64,000 nucleotides of DNA from Mesostigma viride (Eukaryota; Streptophyta; Mesostigmatophyceae; Mesostigmatales; Mesostigmataceae): positions 852,986-916,985 of the forward strand of contig RPFO01000199.1 in NCBI GenBank assembly GCA_009746045.1, written 5' to 3'. Within the stretch, counting starts at the first letter, position 1; every line of letters begins with the position of its first letter. Position numbers and translations under genes: made by a program. The notes beneath the pieces were generated by a model. The model searched no databases. It was not told where the DNA came from and saw only the letters and a list, made by a program, of their open reading frames with translations. This document shows positions 1 to 11,800 of this stretch, one piece after another.

Positions 1-1345
1 GTATGCTGATGCCTGGAGACCCACCCTTTCCAAGAAAACCCGTCGCGCCAGTCAGAATCAACGTCTTCCCATGAAGGAATTCAACGATGCCTTTTTCTGA
101 AGACATTCCCGCCCTGTCGGCCGGGGATACGGAACTCTCCGGCGTTGAATCCGTGGCCATGCTGGTGCCGGCAGAATTGGCGACTACTTGGCGAGTGACC
201 CCCGCCCCACGCGGCTGGGCTGCCCCATTGGCGCAGGGGAAACCAGCAATGAAGTCGGCTCGCTCAATGAGGCTGCTCAAAGGCCGCCTTTCCAATAATG
301 GGGCGGCAGCAATGGAGGCATCCGAGAAGCGCGAGGCTGCGACAACCGTGGACTTTTGACTGTAACCAGTAGAGGCTGCAGATTTCGGTTGGCAAAGCCC
401 TGTAAGAGGACGAAGTTTTAGCCCACGACGTTTATTTTGGCGGAGGCTTAGCTTAGCCAGCCCGGCCTCTGCTATCACATCGGCTGCGTCTAACGAAGGC
501 CCCCCCGCGAGCAGGGCGCGTGTGCATCCCATTGTGCCCATTCCCTGCGGCCAACGGCGAGGTCGAATTGCCGGCTAGCTCAACAAGGCGAAGCAGACTA
601 AAGACTCGCACGCCGGGGGGCTAACATTTACGAAACAGCTTCCTGCACGCACCTCAGATGTCCGCCATGCGCGGGCACCGCAACGGGCTCCAGCTAGCGA
701 AGCGTGCGGGGCGAGGGGCCGCCTGCTACTCGTAGCCTTACCGAGCATGCCATGCTGGACACATGGCTTCCGCAGGCTGGCAGCAGGTGTCTGCCCAGTG
801 CCCCGTTGGCCTCGTCATGATCTGATCCCGGTCACCGGGACAGCACACCAGCGCCGGGAAATGCGAGCCTCAAATTCAGGTTGCTAACTGCCGGCCCTCG
901 TTGCCTCGTGGCAGCGCTCCCGGCCGTGTCAGGCGGCGCACGGTGCGGCCATTCGAGGCTCCTGCAGGCTCCTCTAGGGAGTGTTAGCGGGCCGACGGCC
1001 GCCTGTCCGTTCTCCGAGTCCGCCGACCGCGTCGCGGCGGGCACCCAGCCAGGGCCCTTGTGTCCTCACATGTGAAAGCATAACGGTTCGTAGTTTGTAC
1101 AGTCATTGTTGTTGTTGTTGTGTCCTACTGTACTCCGCACATTTTTGTTGTGGTGGTGGTGGAGGTGGTTGGTGTCCCACGCCGCACATGGGCAGCAGAG
1201 AAGTTTGTACTGTTGCGGCAATGAAATCCACCGGCCGTGCGCCGTGCGGCACGCTACATAGGTAGTGGCGTCCTGTTGAGTGTTGACACGTTCGCCAGTC
1301 GGTCAAATAATATGTACGTCATGTCAGTTGTCAGCCACGTATTAT
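1..1345. other. No recognised gene, 5' edge of window
   Basis: Several short open frames exist here (for example plus strand 87-359, 90 codons), but none shows a family motif I recognise. Positions 1102-1120 and 1150-1170 carry short GTT and GGT runs. A motif reading CCCACGCCGCACATGGGCAG near 1176 recurs in the same orientation near 5097, which suggests dispersed repeat content. The first few hundred bases could be the edge of a gene outside the window; I cannot tell. Confidence 0.4.
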
Positions 1346-1473
1346 TTTATGGGCTTTTGACAGATCTGAAAAGTTAGGGCCCGAAAAATACAGATGGCTA
1401 GGCGTATATGCAGATCTGTTTTTTTATTCCAGATCTGTACGTAAACTCCGACGTAATGCCCTTACGTCTTCGA
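1346..1473 (+). repeat. Left arm of a 130-bp inverted repeat
   Basis: This stretch is nearly the reverse complement of 4814-4944. Both arms contain GGGCTTTTGACAGATCTG, the GGGCCCGAAAAATACAGATGG block, a GCAGATCTG/CAGATCTG pair around an A/T run, and a shared block ending in ACGTAATGCC. The arms are about 3.3 kb apart and enclose the octamer satellite. They could be the terminal repeats of a DNA transposon or two copies of one small element in opposite orientation. No coding sequence between them supports the first option. Confidence 0.8.
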
Positions 1474-2399
1474 GACTCGTCCCAGGCCATGCATGCGGGC
1501 GGTGCGGCACAAATACCTGCAAATTAGCCAAAATTAGTCAGCCATGGTTTTAAAAGTAAGCTAATGGAATTTTAAGGCATGGTAAAACCAGTCCTGAAAA
1601 GCTAGCAGCCCAGTTGTATCGCGTGTAGACTGTTTGCTTTCTCGACATTTTGTTCGGACGCGAGTGCATTATCACGGGAAGCATTACGATTGGTACGTGA
1701 AGCCTCTGCTCTATGACGGGAAGGCATCTGGCGTTGCTGCAACTGGAATCAGGCCAGTGCCATGTTCGGCACCGTGCACGCGGAAATAAGGCGCCGTCAC
1801 GTTAGATAGCACTGCTGAGGACGAGCTGCGCCTGCCTGCCATAGTTACCGAGTTTTTCTCGCATCGCACTGCATTATTGCTGGCCAGACTTTGCTGCCTT
1901 TATGCCCGACAGATTGGTTCACGAACCGTTTTAATTTGCTGCGTGCGTGGCTCCTGCCCTTCCATGGCAATGTTTGCAATTTCGCACTTTTTCGTTGTGA
2001 TTGTTGGCACATACTACACAGCCATGCACATGACATACTGCATGAAGGTCGCAAAGTTAGGTATAGTTTCTGCTTGTAAATCCTGACGTTATTGCTTCAC
2101 ACACGCTTCCTTGCAATGAAGGCCCTGGCCGAAGCTCGTTGCTTGCCAAAGCCTTCCTGTGTTGAACAGCGGTTCTCAGTGGGCACATGAAAGAGACGTT
2201 GCCAGGCATTGTAAGATTTCCAACCACACGCTTGTCCTGTAACCATGCAATTCATTCCATTTGCGTTATGAAGCTGGCAGCTTGTGAGCCTGCAACCATT
2301 AATTGCAGTTTGGCACATGTTACAACAAGTAGGCTCCTTGAATTTAGGCTGCTTTCTCGCTTATTTTTGCTGATGCTACAGGCAACTTTGGACTTTACA

Positions 2400-2961
2400 C
2401 GAACTTGAGTCCCACCCGCATCCAGCCCCCCCAATCATCCATCCACTCCGTCCCTACCCACCCAATTATACCACCGTCTTCCCGCCCACTCTTGAACTAA
2501 TCAGCCCAACCCCCCAGCCCAAGACACAGGCAAATGCCCATGTAGCCACCCATGTGCGCGTGCGAAGAGACACTCAACTAGCTAGGCTGCATATACGTGC
2601 CATGGGGGCATAACAGGTGCATGGGCGCAGGTGCACATGCAGGCCCGCAGGCATGCACACAAGCAGGCAGGCAGGCTGACAGATGGGTGGGCAGTAGGCG
2701 GGTGGCAGACATGCAGGCGGGCAGGCGGGAGGATGGGCAGAACGTTGGGTGGACAGGCGAGTAAGAAGGTCGTTGGGTCCAAGCAACCAGTTTATTGGTG
2801 ATGGATTAATGTATGTGGCGCATGTGTGCAAGTCTGCCTGTGTTTGTGTGGGATTGTATGCATGTGCACGTGTGCTCGTGGGTGTGTGCACATTTGTGTG
2901 CATGTGTGTTCTGACGACGATGTGTGTGTTAGTGTGTGCGCATGTGTTAGCGTGCATGTGC
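2400..2961. repeat. Low-complexity CCCA- and GCAGGC-rich stretch
   Basis: Positions 2410-2540 are rich in CCACCC-type runs. Positions 2640-2750 contain repeated GCAGGC and GCGGGC units. Both lie immediately before the octamer satellite. No coding motif is seen. Confidence 0.6.
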
Positions 2962-3781
2962 GCACGTGGGTGTGTGCATGTGTGCATGTGTGCATGTGTG
3001 CATGTGTGCATGTGTGCGTGTGTGCGTGTGTGCGTGTGTGCATGTGTGCATGTGTGCGTGTGTGCGTGTGTGCGTGTGTGCATGTGTGCGTGTGTGCGTG
3101 TGTGCGTGTGTGCATGTGTGCATGTGTGCGTGTGTGCGTGTGTGCGTGTGTGCGTGTGTGCGTGTGTGCGTGTGTGCGTGTGTGCGTGTGTGCGTGTGTG
3201 CGTGTGTGCGTGTGTGCGTGTGTGCGTGTGTGCGTGTGTGCGTGTGTGCGTGTGTGCGTGTGTGCGTGTGTGCGTGTGTGCGTGTGTGCGTGTGTGCGTG
3301 TGTGCGTGTGTGCGTGTGTGCGTGTGTGCGTGTGTGCGTGTGTGCGTGTGTGCGTGTGTGCGTGTGTGCGTGTGTGCGTGTGTGCGTGTGTGCGTGTGTG
3401 CGTGTGTGCGTGTGTGCGTGTGTGCGTGTGTGCGTGTGTGCGTGTGTGCGTGTGTGCGTGTGTGCGTGTGTGCGTGTGTGCGTGTGTGCGTGTGTGCGTG
3501 TGTGCGTGTGTGCGTGTGTGCGTGTGTGCGTGTGTGCGTGTGTGCGTGTGTGCGTGTGTGCGTGTGTGCGTGTGTGCGTGTGTGCGTGTGTGCGTGTGTG
3601 CGTGTGTGCGTGTGTGCGTGTGTGCGTGTGTGCGTGTGTGCGTGTGTGCGTGTGTGCGTGTGTGCGTGTGTGCGTGTGTGCGTGTGTGCGTGTGTGCGTG
3701 TGTGCGTGTGTGCATGCGTGCATGTGTGCATGTGTGCATGTGTGCATGTGTGTATGTGTGTGCGTGTGTGCATGTGTGTGT
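2962..3781. repeat. (TGTGTGCG)n octamer satellite
   Basis: The array has an 8-bp unit. It is essentially perfect from about 3123 to 3712 (roughly 74 copies). TGTGTGCA variants are concentrated at both edges. The alternating purine-pyrimidine composition favours left-handed DNA. All frames stay open because the unit has no stop codon, so the long Cys/Val or His/Thr translations here are not evidence of a gene. Confidence 0.97.
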
Positions 3782-4813
3782 GCTGGGGGGTAGGATGGAT
3801 AGGGAAAACAAAGAGTGAAAACTGCAAGGTGTGGGGGAGTTCAATGTTTCACCTCGCGGCAAAAGTCATTGTGCCTGCCGCGTGTATTGACAAGCAGCTG
3901 TGGGCACGGTTGCAGCAAGTGAGTACACGCCAAGGGCCTAGACGGTTCATGCACTAGCACACAGCCAGTGGGACGAAACATCTGCACATATAACTTGGGT
4001 TCATCAATTCTGCACATTACCGGCTTGGGTTCATCAACTGAATTCTGCACCTTACACTTGCACGGCTCATGGTTTCAATCGCTGCTCAATTGACAGAAAA
4101 TGCACAGGCCATCAACATTCAGATATGTTAATCCTGAAAAGTGACCTTCCACACCAGGAGAATGAAGGTCGATGCTGCTTTGACGCATGAGCCTAATCCA
4201 CGTGCTCTCGGAGGTCTCCACCTCGGCAGGAGCACCTGCAGGCGTCGTGGCTCGCTTACCTCAAGCAATATGCGCATGCTGAAAGCTACCGGGGTCTATG
4301 CAGAGTTACATTATCGGCCCGGACAAAGCACATCTTAAACCTTTCTCGGCAACGAAGCTCTGAGCAGCGCTATATTGTCGTGGCCGGACTTCAATGTCGC
4401 CATTAAAATGTCAAAAGCTGTTTGATTCGTCCAAGGAAAATGCGTGCATGGTAGACAGATAATAAGATGCCCGGGCGTATAGACATGACAAGCAACTGCT
4501 TAGATGGCGCTCCTCGCGTTTTCCCTCGACTCAGTTCGTAATGGCGCCTAATCCAATGCAGCAAATGCACATGGGTGTGACCAGAATACAGAGCCTAGTG
4601 CACGCGGCAATATTGTTTGGTCTGTCGCACAATTGCTGTTGTGTTTGCAATTATTCTGCTCGCTCAGATGCAGGATTAACTTCGGCTTGATTTCTTAATC
4701 ACCCTCGTGTGCAGGTCATACGGCTGACATTCCTCTAGCTTTCGTACAGTAGCCATGGCTGAATTTTGCTTCCAGGTACTGAACAAGTGAACACGGCCTG
4801 CACCTCGACCCCC

Positions 4814-4944
4814 GAAGACGTAAAGGCATTACGTCGGAGTTTACGTACAGATCTGGAATAAAAAAACAGATCTGCATATACGCCTAGCCATCTGTATTTT
4901 TCGGGCCCTAACTTTACAGATCTGTCAAAAGCCCTTATTTTATT
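4814..4944 (-). repeat. Right arm of the 130-bp inverted repeat
   Basis: This is the reverse-complement partner of 1346-1473, with only a handful of differences, including the length of an A/T run and AAAAG versus TAAAG near one end. Beyond the arms the flanks do not match as inverted copies, although a direct-orientation motif (CCCACGCCGCACATGGGCAG) lies outside both. Confidence 0.8.
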
Positions 4945-5804
4945 CCCACGTCGGCCCACGGCCCACGAGGCACGGGCCCAGGGTCGGCCTGCATTTTGTT
5001 GTTGTTGCCCACGCCACTGCGCCAGCGGCCAGTGCCGGTCGCCGCCTCGCCAGTCGCCGGACATGACCAGCCCACGTCGGTCTGTTGTTGTTGTTGCCCA
5101 CGCCGCACATGGGCAGGAGATCTCACACAACTTCAACAATTACTCTACAGATGCGATGTGGCCGGCCTTCTACTAGTGGCTATACCTATACACCCGTGTA
5201 GCTGAACGCCATGGAGGTTCACGCGTTGTATCGCAGATTTGCCGGTCCCGTCCCATCTTCCGGCTACAGTAACTGTAGGCTGACAAACTCGAGGCTGGGG
5301 CGCATTGCGAGCTAGTGTGATCCACACAGCGTATCACGTCACCACCGGCATAGGTGGAACCGCATGCCTATGCGTCACAATGGCCGATGGATCGGCAAGC
5401 GAGTGAATTTGACGGCAGTATTTAATTTGTGTAACGTTTAGTAACAATTTATGCGTACAACAATTGGTCACATTTAGCCCACATTATGTCCTAGTGTCTA
5501 CATTAGTTGCTTTGAGGAATTTTGCCAGCATTGCTTGGTAATTCTGCGTATAATTGGCGAGCGTCTGTCAGTCATATCATCTTGCTAATTGCCAGAATTC
5601 CGGGTTGATCAACTATCTCAACGTTAGATTGTAGGTTCTATGGCAGCGTGTCGCAAGGTTTTATTAGGTCCTGCGCTATCGTGGCAAGTTACCTGTTGTG
5701 GAGGTGGTTAACGGTGTACCTCCTCCAGTTGGCGGCTGTGCTCATCGCATAGCAACCCACGTCTTGTTACTGCCTAAAGTGGGAAAAAGCGCGTCGTCAC
5801 CAGC

Positions 5805-8800
5805 ATGACGAAGTCAAAGAGTAAGTGTGTCGTGCGGATTCAGGGGGTTCCCCGAGTTTCGTTCCTCGCAATTTGCCGCGCAAGGTTTGTTTTGTACACT
5901 TAGCCGCCAACGTTAGAATCCATTGAGTAATTCACGTCCATCTCCCCGACTCTTTTGTTTTGTGATATACCGAATAAAATCGCATCCACCCACTCTCTTT
6001 ATTATCAGAAGCCAAGGGCCGAAAGGTCGCGCCGTCCTCCGATGAGGAGACGCAAAGCCTTGCCTCCGAAACGTCGGACATGAGCTTGACTCGGGAGCCC
6101 GTGGAGGAGGTTGGATTGGAAGGGGCGCTCGACGGCTACATTGAAGACCTTTACGAAAAGCGGTACGTTGGGCCCGCGTGTGCCTGCACAGAGGTTGGCC
6201 ACCCAAGTTCGTCCACGGAATTTCGTCAGGGTTTTGCTGCCTAGTGGACATCGCGCCCCTGCAGCTGCCAGAATGGGTGCGGCAGACATCGGTCAGCCCC
6301 CTTGGCAGGGCTACGTCGAATCATGTCCGTTAACCTACATGACCGGTTGGCCTGCTCCTTTGGCTTTGCCCTGTTTCCTTTTTCCAGGCTAAGTACTATG
6401 CTCAATTTCACATGGGGCAGCCCCAACAAAAAGCTTCTGAGATAATCAGAAACTTGATAATCAGATCATGTTGGATTCCAGTTTTCCTATCGGCATGGGT
6501 CCGCTATTGGTGAGTGCCGTGCTGGGGCGCCCGACGGCTACCATGGCTCACCAGGCCATCTGATCAGCGCAGTAGCGTGGTCAACCTGGAGTCACCTTTG
6601 GCCGGCTTCCGCCGTTATGTGACCCAGTGAGTATAACTCCTACTCACATTCGCCCCCTTGGGGCTAGCAGTTAGATTCGCTCCACTTGTTCATATTGGGG
6701 AATTTCACACTCGCACCGCTCCCCGGTAAAGAGCTTTTTGCAGTTGGGCTATAGCTTGGGATGCCTTAGGAAAAGGAGACCCCTATGGTCACGAGATCAT
6801 GCGAAAGTTCCTGTGTGCGAATCCGGTATCGTCTAGAAAATTTCGCGATGGTCGGGCCGTCTTCTGCGGCGAGGGCAACAACAGGCGAGCAGGGCAGCAT
6901 GCTTGTGTCGGAGGGGATAAATGCCAAGCCTGGTGTGTGGTGAATGACTATGCCTGATTCCCCATGCCCCAGGTTGGCATGCCGTGGTCGCAGTGAATCC
7001 TCCGCCTCATGAGTGTACTATGGCCTATCTCTTGTGTACCTGTGTGTGCCTGCTGGCCCCCGCCCCCGCGCGCCGCAGCACATCCACGCGCGTGGCGGCG
7101 CTGCGCAACATCGTGACCACCTTCACCAACGCGGTCTGCACAGAGCTGCTGGAGACGCGGTAGGGAGGGGGTTGACAGGGAGGGGTGGGGCAACAGGGGG
7201 GGGAGGGCAGAGAGCGTGTATGCGTCTGTGCTTGTGTGCGGAGGGTCTTGCTCCAGGTGTTAGTCAGGTTGAGGATGGGACAGGGACAGGGAGTTTTGGG
7301 GCAGGGGTGGGTGGGTTTGAAGACAACACGCTCGATTTGCGAAACAAGGCTCTTTCCGCCTGATCCTTGGCGAGGCCACCGCTGTGGGTGCCCACTATAG
7401 TGTCCGTGACGTGCCCGCTATAGTGTCCGTGACGTGCCCACTATAGTGTCCGTGATGTGCCTACTATAGTGTCCGTGACGTGCCCGCTATAGTGTCCGTG
7501 ACGTGCCAACTATAGTGTCCGTGACGTGCCAACTACAGTGTCCGTGACGTGCCCACTATAGTGTCCGTGACGTGCCCACTATAGTGTCCGTGACGTGCCC
7601 ACTATAGTGTCCGTGACGTGCCCACTATAGCGTCCGTGACGCGCCCACTATAGTGTCCGTGACGTGCCCACTATAGTGTCCGTGACGTGCCAACTACAGT
7701 GTCCGTGACGTGCCCACTATAGTGTCCGTGACGTGACCACTATAGTGTCCGTGACGTGACCACTATAGTGTCCGTGACGTGCCCACTATAGTGTCCGTGA
7801 CGTGACCACTATGGTGTCCGTGACGTGCCCACTATAGTGTCCGTGACGTGCCCACTACAGTGTCCGTGACGTGACCACTATAGTGTCCGTGACGTGCCTA
7901 CTATAGTGTCCGTGACGTGCCCGCTATAGTGTCCGTGACGTGCCAACTATAGTGTCCGTGACGTGCCAACTACAGTGTCCGTGACGTGCCCACTATAGTG
8001 TCCGTGACGTGCCCACTATAGTGTCCGTGACGTGCCCACTATAGTGTCCGTGACGTGTCCATTATAGTGTCCGTGACGTGCCCACTATGGTGTCCGTGAC
8101 GTGCCCACTATAGTGTCCGTGACGTGCCCACTATAGTGTCCGTGACGTGCCCACTATAGTGTCCGTGACGTGCCCACTATAGTGTCCGTGATGTGCCTAC
8201 TATAGTGTCCGTGACGTGCCCACTATAGTGTCCGTGACGTGCCCGCTATAGTGTCCGTGACGTGCCCACTATAGTGTCCGTGACGTGCCCACTATAGTGT
8301 CCGTGACGTGCCCACTGCTAAGGCTTCGCAAGGCCACCCCTTTGGGGCTGTTTTCCGATCTTGTTGTCCACCTTCCAAGGGCAATCATGAGAAAGGACTT
8401 CCATGATCAGAAATCATGGTTGAGGCTCTTTTGTCTCAATGTCGCATTTCATTCATTATGGTATTTATCACAGCTCGCCACTGAAAGTGAACGACCCGTG
8501 AGATGTGACTGCTGGTGCGCTGCCTTTTGTTGCACAACCCCCTGATGCATATGCCTGCTTGCCCCCAACCTTATGCATGTGCCTGCTTGCCCCCAACGGA
8601 TGCAGCCGCCGAGGCCTTTCCCCTGCACGCTTGCCATGCACCTGTTGCAGCTGCAAGCTACCCATAACCATGATGTGATGCATGCATCCACCTGACCCGC
8701 CTGTTTGCACTAAATTGGCTCCGCTGTCTGCCCCTCCCCCTCCTCACCCTTTCTTCCCCACCCCCTCTTCCCCTCCCCCTCCTCCCCTCCCCCCTCACTC

Positions 8801-11800
8801 CCCTTCCCCCTCTTCCCCTCCCCCTCTTCCCCTCCCCCTCCTCCCCTCCCCCCTCTCTCCCCCTCTTCCCCTCCCCCTCCTCCCCTCCCACCTGTCTCCC
8901 CCTCCCCCTCTTCCCCCCCACCTCCTCCCCTCCCCCCTCTCTCCCCCTCTTCCCCTCCTCTTCCCCTTCCCCTCTCTATGCCCCCAGGTGCGACACGCTG
9001 GTCCAGCTGGCTCTTGCCTGCCTCAAGCGTGGGGGGGAGGAGATGTCCTACGCGATTCGGCTGCTGGGTGGGTGGGGTGCGGGGGGTGGAGATGCCCTAC
9101 ATGATTTGGCTGCTGGGTGGGTGGGGTGCGGGGGGGTGGAGATGCCCTACATGATTTGGCTGCTGGGTGGGTCGGGTGCGGGGGGTGGAGATGCCCTACA
9201 TGATTTGGCTGCTGGGTGGGTGGGGTGCGGGGGGGTGGAGATGCCCTACATGATTTGGCTGCTGGGTGGGTGGGGTGCGGGGGGTGGAGATGCCCTACAT
9301 GATTTGGCTGCTGGGTGGGTGGGGTGCGGGGGGGTGGAGATGCCCTACATGATTTGGCTGCTGGGTGGGTGGGGCGCGGGGGGGTGGAGATGCCCTACAT
9401 GATTTGGCTGCTGGGTGGGTGGGGTGCGGGGGGTGGAGATGCCCTACATGATTTGGCTGCTGGGTGGGTGGGGTGCGGGGGGCTGGAGATGCCCTACATG
9501 ATTTGGCTGCTGGGTGGGTGGGGTGCGGGGGGGTGGAGATGCCCTACATGATTTGGCTGCTGGGTGGGTGGGGTGCGGGGGGGTGGAGATGCCCTACATG
9601 ATTTGGCTGCTGGGTGGGTGGGGTGCGGGGGGTGGAGATGCCCTACATGATTTGGCTGCTGGGTGGGTGGGGTGCGGGGGGGTGGAGATGCCCTACATGA
9701 TTTGGCTGCTGGGTGGGTGGGGTGCGGGGGGTGGAGATGCCCTACATGATTTGGCTGCTGGGTGGGTGGGGTGCGGGGGGTGGAGATGCCCTACATGATT
9801 TGGCTGCTGGGTGGGTGGGGTGCGGGGGGGTGGAGATGCCCTACATGATTTGGCTGCTGGGTGGGTGGGGTGCGGGGGGGTGGAGATGCCCTACATGATT
9901 TGGCTGCTGGGTGGGTGGGGTGCGGGGGGGTGGAGATGCCCTACATGATTTGGCTGCTGGGTGGGTGGGTGCGGGGGGTGGAGATGCCCTACATGATTTG
10001 GCTGCTGGGTGGGTGGGGTGCGGGGGGGTGGAGATGCCCTACATGATTTGGCTGCTGGGTGGGTGGGGTGCGGGGGGCCGGAAAGGGGCCACGGAGGCCA
10101 TTGGCTGACTAGCGCCCCAGTCTGGTGACCAAATGGGTAGTGATGGTAGAGGTGCTGACGGAACGCGATGCAGCGGCGGGGTGAGTGGTACGTGGCGGCT
10201 GGGATCTTCTGTAGTGGTCGGGGGCCATTGCACTGTACCGTGCGTCCATCGACCGTGGGTGTTTGGCTGGTTGCCCGACCATGGGAAGTTTCTTGTTGTA
10301 GTGGCATTGAAACTCAGGTAAACATGCAGATGGGGGTGCACCCATGCCCCCTGGCACCAAGCGTGGTGCTGCCCATCTGTTGGCTGCGTCCCACAGGACG
10401 GAGCTGGCATGTGCTCGCCTGCGCCGGCACCGTTCTGGTTGCCTTCGTTGGTGTTGCCCGTTGGTGTTGGTATTGCCCATTGGTATTGCCAGCACCGCAG
10501 GTACCCTGGTGCCCACTCCTGTACCTCTGCCCTGCTGCGTCCTCGAGCCACACCCACTAGTTTGGCATGGCAACCCATGCTGACTTCACAAGCTGAGATC
10601 ACAATTTAACCCCGCCCGTGCGCTCCCCGCAGGCCTGCTGACGCTGACGGTGGAGAGTGAGGGCGAGGCGCAGGGCATCGTGTCGTCAGCATCGGCGCTG
10701 CTCACGCGGGTGGCGCGCGATGCGTCGGAGCCCGAAGTGCGCTGCGGGGTGCGTGGCCGTGGGTAGGAGGCGAGGCAGGGGAATAGTGACCGTGGGCTAG
10801 AGGTGGCACTGCTTGTCTGGACGGGTACCTAGCTTGTGGTGCTAAACGGGGTAGTTCTCAGGTGGACCTTTTGTGGTTGCGTGCGTGAGAGATTGTGGTG
10901 TGATACCCATCCTCTCCCATCTTTGCCTTTGCGTGGGAATGTCACGGTGCGGCCCATGCCTTTCTTTCATGCCGCCCCCAGCGCCCGTCTGCGTGTCCTT
11001 CATCTGTTTATCCTTCCCCCCCCACCCCCACCCACCCACCACCCACCCACCCACACACACACACACGCGCTTGCACCCGCACCCCCAGGCGTGCGAGGTG
11101 CTCTCCCTCATGGCGTTTGTTGGGTCGCAGGACGAGGACGCCACGGTGGACGTGATGAAGCTGATGGAGCACGTCTTTGCTGCGCGCGCGGGCAAGGTGC
11201 GGCCGGTGCCCGACGAGACCAAGGCCGCGGCGCTGCGAGGGTGGGGGCTGCTCGCCACCGTGATCGACGACAGCGCCGTCACGGCCGCCGCCGACCGGTA
11301 GGCAGCGCTGTGCAACAACGGTTGCCTTGCAAAGCATTCCGTCTTGTTTCCTTCCATCCGCGCTTCTTTGCTTCCTTTTCCCTCGTCCCTGAGACATTGC
11401 CCACAGCAGCATGGTGCTCACAGGGCTGCATGAAAGGATGCCGGCAATAAGCATGCTGACAACAAGCATGCCGTTCGTACCGGCCGTCTCCATGGACGAA
11501 CATGTGTTCTCATCGCATGCTGTGACGATGCCATGTCTGGTGCGTCACATGGCAGCATCTCGTCCACCCTGTGCTCGCTGCTGGCGGACGAGAGCAACGC
11601 GGTGGTGCGCATGGCGGCGGGGGAGACGGTGGCCATCCTGTACGAGTCGCTCGGCCCGCAGACGGCCGCCGCCGCGATGAAGGCGGGGCCCTCATCGCGC
11701 GCCCGCCGCGACTACAGGTAAGGGTCGCTACGGAGTATTTTAGTGGTGTTGTGGGACTGCAGGTGGGGGGTGCTCTTGCAACCGGTGGCTAGCCCGCTTG

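Noticed and set aside
87-359. 90-codon frame at the window start as a gene
   Set aside because: No recognisable domain; length and composition are ordinary for chance in GC-rich DNA.
2574-3957. His/Thr and Cys/Val repeat proteins over the octamer satellite
   Set aside because: The octamer has no stop codon in any frame, so long frames on both strands are expected by composition.
7388-8318. CRISPR-like array
   Set aside because: Units are directly tandem without unique spacers, in a eukaryotic intron; this is a minisatellite.
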